Shown in pieces: positions 1 through 11,676 of a stretch of DNA of 64,000 nucleotides. Origin of the DNA: Fragilaria radians (lineage: Eukaryota; Bacillariophyta; Fragilariophyceae; Fragilariales; Fragilariaceae); contig CAAAJI010000015.1 in the NCBI GenBank assembly GCA_900642245.1, positions 201,407 to 265,406 of the forward strand. Reading direction: 5' to 3'. The notes below the pieces were generated by a model that had not been told where the DNA came from, made no database searches, and saw only the letters and a program-made list of their open reading frames with translations. The stretch's first letter is position 1; every line of letters begins with the position of its first letter. A program made the position numbers and the translations under genes.

Positions 1-1207
1 CAATCACTTTATTCAAGCCATGGAAGAAGAAATCAGAGCACACAAAGATAATGATAATTGGGAAATTGTATCCAGAGAAGTCATTCCCATCAACACAACT
101 GTTCTACCTGCACTTTGGTCTATGACGACAAAGCGACGCATAGACAAGCGCGAAGTCTACAAGTGGAAAGCCAGATTCATCATTCATGGAGGCAAGCAGA
201 TCCATGGCGTGAATTATTGGGAAGCCTATTTGCTCGTTGTCCACCATCCGATTGACTCTCATGCTTGCCGTCAAATACAGTTGGCCAGCCTGTCAGCTTG
301 ACTTTGTTCTAGTGTATCCACAAGCTCCTGTTGAATGTGACTTTTCATGGAAATACCTTGAGGACATAGGCTCTTCAATGAACACAAGAAACATGCCATC
401 AAGCTGAAGAGATATCTCTTTGGACAGAAACAAGCAGGCAGACTTTGGAATCAATAATTTACCAAGACACTGAAAGAAAACTGCTTCAAGCAGTGTGACA
501 TTGTTGACTGACTATTTTATATCAATGATTGCATCATCCTAATCTATGTTGATGACACCATCATTGCTGGGCCAACAATAGAGAAGATTGAGTTAATAGT
601 TTCCACCCTATCAACACTCTCCAAGGTGGAAGATCAAGGTGATATAAATGACTACCTTGATGTGAAGATCAAGCAATTGAAAAACGGAAGCTTCTCATTA
701 ACTCCATCTTAAAGGATCTCCATTTCCAACCAAACACCAGACCATCGGATACTCCAGCTCTTTCAACCAAATTCTCCAGCCAGATGCTAATTGAAAACAT
801 TTTGATCAATCTTGGGAATACAGATCTCTAGTTGGAAAGCTAAATTTTCTTGAGAAGTCTACAAAACCTGATATTGCTTGTGCTGTCAGAAGAATTGGAA
901 GATGTCTACTTTCTACCAAGAATTTAGGGCTTACTTATCAACCATCTGAGCACTCATTTCATTGTTGGGCTGATGCTGATTTTGTCGGAAATTGGGAGAG
1001 ATCCATTGCTATGGAAGATATCAACACTGCAAGATCACGATTACCTTTGCAGGATGTCCTTTACTCTGGGCTTCCAAGCTTCAAACAGAGATTGCTTTGA
1101 GCACTACCGAAGCCAAATACATATCCCTCTCAACAGCTTTGCGTGAAGTGATTCCATTGATGAATCTACTTTCTGAACTGATGAATAAATTGGATCAATC
1201 TTTATGA
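1..1207 (+). pseudogene. Decayed Ty1/Copia pol, 3' part (RT and RNase H)
   Basis: Remnant of the reverse transcriptase and RNase H region of a Copia retrotransposon, truncated by the left window edge. Successive frames show the start of the RT domain (about 20-300), the motif LDFVLVYPQAPVECD-like around 295-340, a YVDDTIIAGP motif (about 547-577) carrying the catalytic YVDD, and an RNase H segment with ALSTTEAKYISLS (about 1098-1136). Several frameshifts and stops separate these blocks, so it cannot make a polyprotein. The block order is the Copia order. A TGTTAG at 1315 might mark the start of a 3' LTR, but no second LTR is in view. Confidence 0.85.
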
Positions 1208-1743
1208 TTAGTTGTTGAGACTTAGAGGATGTACCATATTTTTTCGCTTTTCCTTGTTTTCTTGCTTTACCAACTCATCAATATCAATACTTCTGGTGAG
1301 ATCCCTTCTTCCAATGTTAGAATGGAGAATGACACCTTGCACGCCAGAGATTTTTTGCACTGACTTTTGGTGTGTTTTCTAAATACACAAATAAGTTGTG
1401 TTTGCAATTAAAGAATCTAAATAAAAATGCATAAGGAGAATTTAACATTCCTTATATACAGTAGAAAGAAGTTGTTGTCTGAACCGGTAAGTAAAAAATT
1501 CTATGGAAATTAATTAGGCTCATAACCAGTGAAATGTTGTTTGCATTTGTGTCTATCGTTTGGTTAGTAGATTCAAGAAATGCAAAATAATTATTCATAT
1601 TATATCAGTTGAAGTAATGCTAACAAAATGCTTTGATTCTTGTACTTCAATTACCATTCTTTTCTGCATAGTAGTAAGAAGCTCTCAGGTGTGTCACTCA
1701 AATGAAGGATATGGGAAAAAGACTTTGTTAAATTGTTGCAAAT
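1208..1743. other. Intergenic; possible LTR remnant
   Basis: No gene seen. The stretch lies between the dead Copia pol and the 3' end of the methyltransferase-like gene. TGTTAGAATGGAG at 1315 resembles the start of a Copia LTR, but there is no clear polypurine tract in front and no partner copy to confirm it. Confidence 0.3.
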
Positions 1744-2718
1744 TTACAAAGTAAAAATGTCGGTTTTGTTAGTCAAGGAAACACTTTGCTCTTTTCTATA
1801 CATGAAGTAGAATGTATAACTTGCTCTTGTCGGTTGAATTCCGCTCTCCCATTCACCTAATTTGCGCAAGTCAAAATGTGGCAAAATTATTTGATTGAAC
1901 ATTGCATCACTGTCAGGTACCCAACTGTCACTAGTTTTTAAGACCCATAGCCCCTTTGGCTTCAGCACATACAACAATCCTCTCATGTAATCTAAAATAT
2001 CTTTTGTGAGCTGACTAGTAGAATTGAAAGTATTTAGTTGACCAGCTCCAAGGACACCAATGTCCAGTACTGCATCAAAGAACAGCTTATACTCAGGGTA
2101 AAGCTCAGGAATCTCATGGACCTTACAATGTAAAAATCCATCGTTATCCATTACTTCTGGTGGAAAGGGCTCAACTTGATAGTATTTCGTTGTGCTAGAA
2201 TTCAACATGGATTTGCAATATCGATTGTAGCCTCGCGCTCCAACATCCAAAACGCGATTGAAACTTTTTAGTCTAGGATAAATTTGACTGATGAACTTAC
2301 GATCAGCCATTTTCTTCCAAAAAAAGCCAACTCTTGGTGGTTCGTAAACCCATCCTGGCAGTGGAGTTTCATTACGCGGTGGGAATGTTTTTGGGGATTC
2401 TAGTTCCACAGAGCTTTCGCCATTTCGTCGAATGCCGGAGATGCTAATATTAGAAGACTCAAGAGATACTTCTTCCGCTGTGGATGATGACTCTTCCTTC
2501 TGCGATACTGTGAGATTGGAGTATTTAAATGGCAGCCTGGATAGAAAGTTCGAATTTTGTTGCTGTAGAAGCCTTGCGCAAATTACAAATAGAAAAAGAC
2601 ATGGCAGAGAAATGATCCTTGACGATCGCGCGGTGCCTCGTTTGGAAGGGATGGAGTGGTTCACGTTTGCTCTGAATCGCATTCCATCACTACACAAGAG
2701 ATTGCATTTCATTTGCAT
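1744..2718 (-). CDS. Membrane-anchored SAM-dependent methyltransferase-like protein
   Basis: 324-residue protein without introns. A basic N-terminus is followed by one hydrophobic segment (about residues 35-50, IISLPCLFLFVICARLL), suggesting a type II signal anchor and an ER/Golgi location. A Ser/Glu-rich stem (about 70-115) precedes a Rossmann-like domain: VLDVGARGYNRY (156-167) matches methyltransferase motif I, YYQVEPFP (179-186) fits the acidic region after strand 2, and FFDAVLDIGVLG (213-224) fits the motif IV area. Many N-x-S/T sites fit a luminal domain. A start at residue 13 (2682) is also possible. The substrate is unknown; a glycan or small molecule of the secretory pathway is an inference. 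It ends in TAA and stands alone. Confidence 0.7.
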   Translation of the reverse strand: MQMKCNLLCSDGMRFRANVNHSIPSKRGTARSSRIISLPCLFLFVICARLLQQQNSNFLSRLPFKYSNLTVSQKEESSSTAEEVSLESSNISISGIRRNGESSVELESPKTFPPRNETPLPGWVYEPPRVGFFWKKMADRKFISQIYPRLKSFNRVLDVGARGYNRYCKSMLNSSTTKYYQVEPFPPEVMDNDGFLHCKVHEIPELYPEYKLFFDAVLDIGVLGAGQLNTFNSTSQLTKDILDYMRGLLYVLKPKGLWVLKTSDSWVPDSDAMFNQIILPHFDLRKLGEWESGIQPTRASYTFYFMYRKEQSVSLTNKTDIFTL

Positions 2719-4604
2719 CTTGGGGGTATAATTTTAACATAACTTTGTGGGCAGTCTTAATATGACATTTACGTATGAAAGTATTCAAGTCCCTTGTGAA
2801 CTTTTCAACTTTCGCGTTTAAGGAAGATTCCTAAAAAAAAATAGCCAAGACACTCTATAAATCCAAGGTATCTCAATCCCTAACGAAGAAGGTAAGAATT
2901 ACGTTGACGAGCAAATGAGATTGATTTCTGATGTAAGCACTCAAGAATTGAAATCTCAGAAATATTCATTGGAAAAAATACAATTCATAGTAGATCAACT
3001 CAATGACTCAAAAGGCAGATCCACAGTGCTATCGTGGAAAGGTACAAATATTCGAAATCAGCCACATGGTGTCTGAGATTGGTCTACCAGAGGAAGTCGG
3101 CGGACTCTACATGAGCCTCATCGAACTTTTGATGTAACCGGGATCCACTGTCACTCAAGAGATACAATGATGCTAAGCCTGCGCGTAAGCAAGTCAAGAG
3201 CACGTTTTCAAGAATTGACTGCAAAATTTCATAGCTTGGCCAAAACATGAACTTTCTTAGCCTTATTCTAGATGATTCAGAAGCAATTTTCCATGATTGA
3301 AAACAAGGTTCTACAAATGACTTTCCATTAACTTATTCTTCAATTACGGTGTCAACTAGTTAACTTTTCTGGGCATTTTGTATGAAACAATTTCTTAATA
3401 TCATTCTCATACCAGGCTTTCTGTCCAAGTAAAATATGCTCAGTGAAAGCATCTTCTAGCCTTGTTGAATCCATTTACTCAAAGCACTACTTTGACATGC
3501 AACAACGCAATGTCCCTTAGAAACCCCTTGTATCTTTCTAAATTTATGCTGATGGTACCTCATCTAGGAAGTCAATGTAACAGTCTACACCCTTATCAAA
3601 CTATGCCTCTTGAAGATCCAAAACAAATATGCAGCCTGCACCTATTTGTCCGTAATGCCACTCAACTTTGATCCTAACCTCTTCAAAACGTTCAAGAATG
3701 CAATCCCAAATCACCGCTAAAAATTCACGTCTCTCATCATTCGTACTTAACATTGAATGCTCTCTACTTTTGGTCATTTTCATGCAAGCGCTAGGATGGT
3801 CTACTTCTTGATTATATACAACTTCTCACTTTCTTTATATCTCTCCTCAGGTTCCTTGCAATATTTCTTGAAATTTGGCTTTGTCACCCTCAAGAATGCA
3901 GGATTGAAATTCTTAGGATGAAAATATTGTCTATTTGATTTCCTTGATCCCTCTGATTACTCAGTGTTTCGTGACAAAACGCTTGGTGAAAATTTGCTGC
4001 CATATGAAATGTCATTCATATCCTATTGGGTACTACCCAACCACGCAATCTTGAGGCATAGGACATTCTAAAATGTCTAAGAAATTCTGTTTTTTTCTTC
4101 AATAGCACACTGCATAACCACGTTTTTATATTCGAATTCCCTCATCATCTGACAGGATTGTCTGTACTTTAAATGCAGAATGAATCAGCATCAGGTGATT
4201 CTTAATGTTAATTCAATCCTAGTTTTTCTTCGATTAGAAGTTGAAAAGACTTCGCCAGACATACAAATTTCATGATTGTAAATTGTATATCGGAATCACT
4301 GAGGCCTTTGAGAGTGCACAAACTATTGTCATCATGAAGACCAAGATTTGATAATTGAATCATGTTTTTCATTCTTTATAGATTCATAGAGGCATTTAAA
4401 GTCCTTGCCTTCTCATTAAGCTCCATTGCAATAAATGGATTTTCTATCCCTCGCGATATATCAGGAGAACCCTAAAGTGGCAAATGGGAGTACAATTTGT
4501 ATTTAGTGTTTTCACTGTCTGCATTACACTTAATTACTGCTAATCTTTCCTTGTTAGTAATTTGCAATGAATCCACCAAGGTGATTTCTGATGAATGTAA
4601 TGTC

Positions 4605-4850
4605 TTATCTCCCTTGGGCATTTGGAATCTCTAGATGAGTTGGATTTCTTAAAGAAGACACCAGTATACTCTCTGCATAGTCTCTTGGCTTAGTTATAGC
4701 TACTTTTGTGTCATTGATGACCTCCATATTTGATTGCGTATTCATGATAAAAGGATGTGCTAATGAGCCAAATATATCAATTTGGTCAAACAAATTTAAG
4801 TAGTTGCCTTTAATGCCGCGGAGAGTCTGGGTCTCATAAACTAGTAACAA
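4605..4850 (-). pseudogene. Unrecognised decayed coding fragment
   Basis: An open frame of about 80 codons on the minus strand. It continues, with stops and shifts, to about 4200, where another protein-like run (including FVCLAKSFQLLIEEKLGLN) can be read. Composition looks coding, but no family is recognised. It probably belongs to the same decayed block as the open run at 3601-3783 on the same strand. Function unknown; a mobile-element origin is only inferred from the neighbourhood. Confidence 0.3.
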
Positions 4851-5318
4851 ATAATGCTTCTACAAAATTAAACTTTGAATATATATATTCTCCATTTAAA
4901 TTGTGAGCCAAAAATATTAAAATTTAACATTTATTCTTGCGAATATCCTGTAGATGTTCCGTTTAAAATAAACTACAGTATTGGCACCGTAGGATCTACA
5001 AAAGATATCTTCCATTGAATTCTGTAGAAGCCAAAAAACTTCAAACTTAATCAAAGCCTTTGGATCAATTCTGAATACTGTCCCTTCCTTGGTCTATCCT
5101 TATTGAACCTTTGGTTAGGATATGGACATATTGTACAAACCATGAAAGCTTACTACATTAGTTTGGGAGAATCGAAATCTTTGAAACTGCTAATCGGAAC
5201 TCAAAACACACTTCGAAGGTAGGATTATTCTTGACACGTCTTACCCTTATTTCACTTTCAATCCTATTTGAGATCATCGATATTGGACGTTTTCTATCCG
5301 AAAGGAGATGAGGCTATT

Positions 5319-5567
5319 CCCAAGGACTTACCTTCTCCTAAGGTAACAGAATTAGTGTGGTGATAAGGAGAGTCTAAGATAGAAACTCATCTTCCTTTAA
5401 TTGACACATCTATAAGGAGGGTTCCTACTATCATTGTACCATAGCAGCGTCAACGTTTAGATCAGAAGTTGCTTCTTAGGGATATTCCTAGATCATTGGA
5501 CTTGAAACAAGATGGCCCAGTAGTAAGGTGATCAAATGTAGACTGCGCCATACGAAAGTGTCCGTAA
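5319..5567 (+). pseudogene. Interrupted reading frame, probable mobile-element remnant
   Basis: One plus-strand frame stays protein-like for about 80 codons despite a handful of stop codons. It includes the runs IETHLPLIDTSIRRVPTII and RQRLDQKLLLRDIPRSLD. The even quality of the frame around the stops suggests a once-coding sequence that has decayed. I cannot assign it to a family; its setting among retroelement relics makes a retrotransposon origin the leading guess. Confidence 0.35.
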
Positions 5568-5750
5568 AGCAATAAAGTTGGAGGCAAACGTAGAATTTAA
5601 TCACTCCTGTAAAAGTAACAAGCAATACGCTTGCTTTATTGTATTTGATTGAGTGTTTTGTAGTTATAATGCATGGTGATTGTTTTGGATCAATGAATCA
5701 TTGAGTATTAGATACCGGGGTCTCATAAGAATTATGTCAGTTAAACTTAC

Positions 5751-5771
5751 TGACGTATTTGAGATACGTCA
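5751..5771. repeat. Perfect 8-bp inverted repeat, 5-nt loop
   Basis: TGACGTAT, then TTGAG, then ATACGTCA. The arms are exact reverse complements and contain the CRE-type half site TGACGT. A further ATACGTCA lies near 5956. No gene starts nearby, so a regulatory role is doubtful. Confidence 0.5.
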
Positions 5772-6799
5772 TACTCTAATTTTGCGTGTATAGAAAGTCC
5801 AATATGGATGATACTTCTGTAGGAGCTATGTCAAAATATCCTTAATGAGGTACAAGACTTTGAAATGAAGAATGAAGGGAAGAGTCTATAGGGGGCAATT
5901 AAAAGGGCACCTGCTGTTGACCAAATCTCCGACGTAGGTTGAGAGTAAACTTGACATACGTCAGACGCTTGTTTCAGAAGTGAATGATTAAATATATTTG
6001 AAGATTATAGAGGCCAAAAGTGCATTACTGTCTTAATATGTGGGTCGTAAATTCAAAAGTGTTGAAGCTGAAATCAGCAACCTGAATGCTGAAACCTTTC
6101 TATTGACTACTGTAACAGTTCGGTCTAGCTGCCGTTTTGATGCATACAACATACTCTCATACTCTAGGGCAAAAATGTCATTCTATTTGTAGTTCAACGA
6201 CTAAGATAGGTAGTTGGGTATCGTTTTGTGTAGATAGCTAATGTTACTAATCGATTTTCCATCCTATCAAGAGGACATATTGCAACTTTTCTTCTATTGG
6301 AATCAAAGCCTACAAACTTTTCAATCAAGCTCTTTCTAAAGTATTACAGTGCTTCAATTGGAATCCTTTCAATGGCTCAACGTGCGATATTTGAAATAAA
6401 GTAAAATATAATACATTGTAAGCTAAAACTTAGTCCATTCTTTCCTTGATCATCAATGTTCATCACTAGCATTTTGTTCAATAATATAACTGAAAAAGAT
6501 TGGATGCCTTCCTTTTTAAGTGCTAAATGTATAGTCATCTTTTTGTATTGACAAAGTAGACGTACTATACTTAACCCTTTGCTTCTAACTTTACTCAGAA
6601 ATCCTCTAGACGCATGATCTAGCTTTCGGGCACGTAATCTTTAATCAACTGATTTTCTCAAAATTATCCTCCATCTCACTCGGAAAGGGGCTAGTACAGG
6701 ATCAAATTTCTTTTCGAGCTTCTCTCAAGATAAGGCTGCTCTATACATGCCTACGCCTTGCACATCATCCTAGGTTAGCAATTTGCAGATGGGCCATGT

Positions 6800-8275
6800 T
6801 TCCTTTGGGCCATTCTCCAGCATCTCTACATTGACACCCCTTCTACTGCTTATTTCAAAAGATCTCAGCTCAGTGATATGCCTACCATCATGAAGCTTAC
6901 AGAAGGAAACATCAATAACTTTAATAAAAGAGTTAGAACACTGGGAAATGAGCTTGCAAGTGTTGGTCAATCTGTAAACAATGAAGACCTGCTTATAAAT
7001 CTGATGAAAGGTTATGAAGCAGCTCCTGATAAGCCATTTGTTCGCCAAATGGAAGATAAGCCTACCAGAATTATGGATTATAATGATGCAGACGGCAAAA
7101 TGGAGCCAATTATGAAATTTGCTGAGCATTTTTGGAACGATAGAACCAACAAAGAAACCTGGGGAAAGCCAACCCATGAAGAAACAGTAAGTCATTGCTC
7201 TGACTGTCAAATTAGAAATTTCAAAGCTGTTAGACTCTCATCCAAGATGGACACACCCTCCACTTCTAACAAGCCTACTTCAACGAAAGATGAGAAGATC
7301 AAGAAGGTAAAGGGCAAAATGAACTTTGATTCCTACACACCAGATCAAGCATGGAAATGATTTGCTCCTAAATCAGGAGAAGCAAAGAACAAAATTCACA
7401 AAGGGAGGCCCTTCTATTGGTGTACTAACCATCAGTATAAGGAAACAAAAAGAACGGAATGTGGGTGACACATGAACCATCTAAATGTCATGCCAAGCTT
7501 GCTATTGCAAACTCTAGTGAGACTGAGACTGCAAACGCCACCACAACCTCAGTCATGGCAAGTATCATCAATGCTTATGAGGAAGCTGAGGAATGACACC
7601 AGATTTATGGCCTGGCCAGTGTGATTTCAACCGTTGTCTGGCTTCTTTACGTTTCCTTTGACCACCTCTTCTCACTGATGACAATGATCCCCCGTTACGT
7701 TTCCTGCAAACTTTCAAAAATTTCCAATACTTCTCCAAATGATATACACAGAATCAACAAATGTCAATTCGGAGGCAGTCCTTTCTCTCAGCAAGCTCAA
7801 GGCTGCAATGGATGTAAGCTCCAAATTCAAGTCACTCACAGTCACCACCCTGCTATGCTACTTCTACCATGGCAGACTTGCTACGTGTTTGCAGCTTCAC
7901 AGGACCTCAAATCACCCACACTACACCCTTTTGATTCTGACAGCTTTCAGATCAAAATTGATAAGTGTGCATCCAAGTGCATCACCAATTGCATTGAAGA
8001 CTTTGCATTTCCCTCCAGATCCCATCTCTTTGAATATCATTGGTGTTAGAGGCAACATTCCATATACACATATTTGCACAGTAAGCACCTCTTCAATATC
8101 CCAGGCACAATCTACTCATAGTGACACAGTAAATTGGGTCATTGAAGATGATCATGGCACAAGCACCACTTCAATATGCCTTGGGGATCTATCTTTTTTT
8201 TTTAACATGGCATCATTTTTTCTAGGCTGCGTAGCCTTGGTAAATTCCAAGTCAACGACTCTTCTTTCTTATTAG
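6800..8275 (+). pseudogene. Decayed retrotransposon gag and aspartic protease
   Basis: Three signals in retroelement order. At 6878-7360 is a gag-like helical region (EGNINNFNKRVRTLGNELA) with a Lys-rich tail. At about 7360-7470 is a motif of the type W-K-x-F-A-P-K-S-G-E followed by FYWCTNHQYK, as in gag C-termini of diatom-type elements. At about 7920-8200, split over two frames, is the protease-like pattern FDSDSFQIKIDKCASKC...GVRGNIPYTHIC...VNWVIEDDHG, which resembles the divergent protease region of algal retroelements. Frameshifts and stops separate the blocks, and no integrase or RT follows. The two long overlapping frames between 7621 and 8275 are pieces of this one relic. Confidence 0.65.
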
Positions 8276-9113
8276 GAGTCTTTATTTTGATCTCTCTTAT
8301 CGTCAAGAAAAAATGATTTCAAGCAAAAAACATAGCAATCTTCAAATAATAATTATCGAAATATTCCATTGAACGTATGGAGAACTCTTTCCAACTATTT
8401 ATGGAAAGCTTACTTTGACTCATCCGCGTTTTCATTCATCTCAAGCCGCAAAGCCAAATTCCCTTTTTCTTCGTCTCGCTCTATCACTTCACTTTAATAA
8501 CCAATTCATAACTGTAAGTGAAATAATCCAAGAAATATATTTTGCAAATACAGAAACTAACCACATTCACTATATTTACCTACGCTAATCCATCTTCGAA
8601 TTTTTATAGAATGAAAGTTGTTCCATGAGTTCTCTCTGATAGCAATGCATAATTATCTCTGCCCTAATGCTCTATTTATGGTAAAGGATTGGGATCCACA
8701 CATTTACAATGGACCAGATTTCTTCTACATAATATTCTTGGACTAAGGGTTGGCAGCTTATGAGGGAAATCTTCTGTTATTTACTAGACATCAAGTATGA
8801 TTTTATGTTTCTGGAAAGCAGCTAAAGTGTCATTACTCCACAAATCTTAGCCATACGGTAGGCACTTTCATTGACTGTTTTCTTTAGACTATTGCATGTG
8901 CTGTTGCACAATAATGACAGGCCATTCCCTATCATCATGTGTAGTATGGAAACTTGGAAAGTGAAATGTATTGACACTTTGTACTGGACCATAGATGGTT
9001 TCGCATTTTGCATGTTGCCAATTTTTTTCAGGAGAAGACGAAGTGGGATTCCTGATACTGTACCAGGAGTACTAGTCGTAGTAGATGGAAGTCTGAATGA
9101 AGTGGTAGTTAGG
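8276..9113. other. Intergenic, upstream of the GT32 gene
   Basis: No gene recognised. The GT32 frame is open back to about 8871, with an ATG at 8937, but the stretch before 9114 reads more like 5' untranslated sequence than protein. Confidence 0.4.
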
Positions 9114-10286
9114 ATGTCGAATCCGTTACGACGTCTCAAGACAACATGGACATTAAAGGGTGCAATAGTGACAATATCCTTTACGATGTTTATCTTGTAT
9201 CAAGCAGCAGAATGGAAGAATCTGATATGGTTTATTGTTACTTCCAATAATTATATTGATGTGGGCCATAAATGGACAATGGACGTTCAACCGGAAAGAT
9301 TGAAAGAACAATCACAACGAAAACGTATACCTCTTTCTAACCTTACTAATTCCACTAATAGTCAGAAGGATGATTGTGCTAAAAACATGGTGTGGATTGA
9401 AAATAAGCTCAGTGTCAATCAATCCAATTGGACACAACAACGCATTCCCTTGATCATTCATCAAACATCGAAATCTCGCTGTATGAATCGTCGAATAGCC
9501 GCAAACTTATATCCCTGGATGGATCTCCCTATGTATGAATACTATTTTCATGATGATGATGCCGTTTGGCGATTAATCGATCAACCATGGCCGGAATTTC
9601 CACATTTAAAGTCAATCATCCGTTGTCTCACAAGTATGACAGGACTTACGGATATTTGGCGCCTCTTAGTGTTATGGGAATATGGTGGCATATATTCCGA
9701 TATTGATTCCATACCCAATGCTAAGACCAACCTTACCTGGACGCCTCAAAACATTTTCCCCGATGACGATGCCTATCTATTGGTAGAATACTACGATGCT
9801 CCATCACAATATTGGATGGCTCTTACGCCACGTCATCCCTTAATGTTCTATGCAATCCATGCAGCCATGATACGATTGATACAAGTCCAGCATGTACGCA
9901 AAGTGGATGTCTCATACGTGACTGGTCCCTTTGCCTTGTTAGATGCCTTTTCTTGGTTCAATCGTGATGTTGGTCGTTACGTTGCCAAGCCTGTTGCACC
10001 TGGCATATACTACGGAACGAACAATCGGAGTGTACGATTGGAAGGATATGGTCGGGCAAGAGCAGACGATGTTATCAAGCGAGAAGCAATCTATCGTCCC
10101 CGAAAGGCTGCGTTATATGCGTCCATGAACATGACACACTTCCTAGATGATTGGAGGGTTGCACGGACTTCGATTTTATATAGTCGAACTTGTTTGGCCA
10201 TACTTTATGACGTAGATATTGGACCACCATCCTGGTTTGTGGCACCACCCACAGAGGATAGATGGACATTGGGTGGGTATTCATGA
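9114..10286 (+). CDS. GT32-type (OCH1-like, DXD) glycosyltransferase
   Basis: 390-residue type II membrane protein from the ATG at 9114. The anchor is at about residues 16-31 (AIVTISFTMFILYQAA), followed by an Asn-rich stem. The catalytic domain has the hallmarks of the DXD sugar-transferase family (Gly_transf_sug): RIPLIIHQTSKS at 110-121, then DIWRLLVLWEYGGIYSDID at 180-198, where the DID triplet binds metal and nucleotide sugar. Known relatives are Golgi alpha-1,6-mannosyltransferases and inositol-phosphoceramide mannosyltransferases; the exact donor and acceptor cannot be told. An upstream in-frame ATG at 8937 would add 59 residues. I prefer 9114 because it puts the anchor near the N-terminus. 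It ends with TGA, which shows that TGA is a normal stop in this genome. Confidence 0.85.
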   Translation: MSNPLRRLKTTWTLKGAIVTISFTMFILYQAAEWKNLIWFIVTSNNYIDVGHKWTMDVQPERLKEQSQRKRIPLSNLTNSTNSQKDDCAKNMVWIENKLSVNQSNWTQQRIPLIIHQTSKSRCMNRRIAANLYPWMDLPMYEYYFHDDDAVWRLIDQPWPEFPHLKSIIRCLTSMTGLTDIWRLLVLWEYGGIYSDIDSIPNAKTNLTWTPQNIFPDDDAYLLVEYYDAPSQYWMALTPRHPLMFYAIHAAMIRLIQVQHVRKVDVSYVTGPFALLDAFSWFNRDVGRYVAKPVAPGIYYGTNNRSVRLEGYGRARADDVIKREAIYRPRKAALYASMNMTHFLDDWRVARTSILYSRTCLAILYDVDIGPPSWFVAPPTEDRWTLGGYS

Positions 10287-11676
10287 CCCCACGATTCTTC
10301 AAGAATTAATGTTTCTTGGCTGATGAAATTTATTGTATCAATTGGGTAATCTCTCTTTCAGCTCATGCTCATTTTGCCAAAATGTTTTCTGGATATTTGC
10401 TATAGATGTATTCAAATTTCCTATCAAGCGATTGGCGAAGTATACGCTCCGCATTCTATAGAATCTGGTCTAGTTTAGCCAAAAATATTGAATCCATAGA
10501 ATATGATATAACAATAATAAGAATTATGCATGCTTAAGTTTGTCATTAAGCAGAAAAGTGATAATTACTTTTTGGGGTTTGGACAAATGTAGAAATTTAG
10601 ACATCATAGCGACACAATTTTCATAAATGATGTTTGAGAAGGTGGTACATCCAAAAGTATGGTACGAATGATGCTGTCAAGATGTCAAAACATGATGCTG
10701 ACTGAGAACCTCATTAGTTTATTAAAGGAGAGACACAGCATTTATGCAAGAGTTTATGATTCAGAGATCAAGCTTTACAATACAAGCCGCGCTGAGGAAT
10801 ATCAGTGCTGCACAGAATGCTGATCCCATTTCAAATGTGAAGAAATGAGTGCAGCGGAGGATTTTAAGGCGTTTAGGCATGTCCGTCGATGTTAGATCTG
10901 AAGAAAAGATCAAAGAATCAACCATTGGTTGGACATTGTGTAAAGAAAAAAGAGGCATTGGTTTCACTGGTCAGATTATGATATATCTTGATAGGGGCAT
11001 CAAATAACTATGACATGGAATACTGTGTTGCTCCCATTTTCAAGGCTTTGTCATGATAACAATATTTTGAGAATTCACAGTACAAGCAATCGATAGAATA
11101 CTAATAGATTGATGGCAATTGATCTGATAAGACAAAGCATCTGTTGCAGCCCCTGGTGGAATCACATCTTAAGTTGTCCAAAGGCTGAAGAAAATTTTCT
11201 TGAGATTCTGGTGATCGTACAACCACACATTAGAAAATTTGTGAAGATCTGAACGTCTGTTAGCAGAGAACCTTGGTCTTAAGGTAAAGTCTGCTCAATG
11301 TTGTAAAGTCATAATCTAGTTTTTAGATACTCTCTATAGTTGGATCTTGAATCGTCTTGTATCTTTTTCAATTCTTGTGAAGACTGCATCAAGCATTTGA
11401 CCCAAAAAGCATTAATCATACTTACAGTATTGAATTATCACTAATTTGTCTTATGAAAATTATTTTAAAGGGTCAGTTACATTGTTTCCAGGAATAGATC
11501 GTAGGTTGGAATAGGGCTTTTTCCTATTACTTGTTGTCAAACGGTAACACTGTTGTGTGAGAATTCGATTTCCGGGTCGCGCAGAAATTTTCCTTGAACT
11601 TCACTTTTTGTGATTATCGTCCAACTTGTAACATCGTAGCCAAGATAAGCATTAACCGTTGATTTCTTTTCTTGCC
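10287..11676. other. Intergenic, no gene recognised
   Basis: About 1.4 kb with short protein-like runs but no supported gene. One plus-strand run near 10740-10860 may be old mobile-element debris. The last 150 bp before 11677 should hold the promoter of the oxygenase gene. Confidence 0.35.

Larger units (their letters stand above)
2719..6799. other. About 4 kb of decayed coding remnants
   Basis: No intact gene. Interrupted reading frames occur on both strands, which suggests old mobile-element or gene debris. On the plus strand, 2860-3250 has open stretches broken by stops and a shift. On the minus strand, 3600-4850 has several protein-like pieces. On the plus strand, 5319-5567 is a longer interrupted frame. 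None gives a family motif I can name. Two of the clearer pieces are listed separately. Confidence 0.5.

Noticed and set aside
5751..5771. Hairpin as a transcription terminator or regulatory RNA
   Set aside because: Short, isolated and eukaryotic context; no gene end nearby. Kept only as an inverted repeat.
6770..7210. 146-codon open frame on the minus strand
   Set aside because: Opposite strand carries the gag-like sequence with the FYWCTNHQ motif just downstream. The minus frame has no motif.
8871..9113. N-terminal extension of the GT32 protein
   Set aside because: The frame is open, but it begins without ATG (first ATG at 8937) and places the membrane anchor deep inside the protein.
8822..9139. 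Minus-strand open frame overlapping the 5' end of the GT32 gene
   Set aside because: No motif, and it overlaps the start and anchor of a clear gene.
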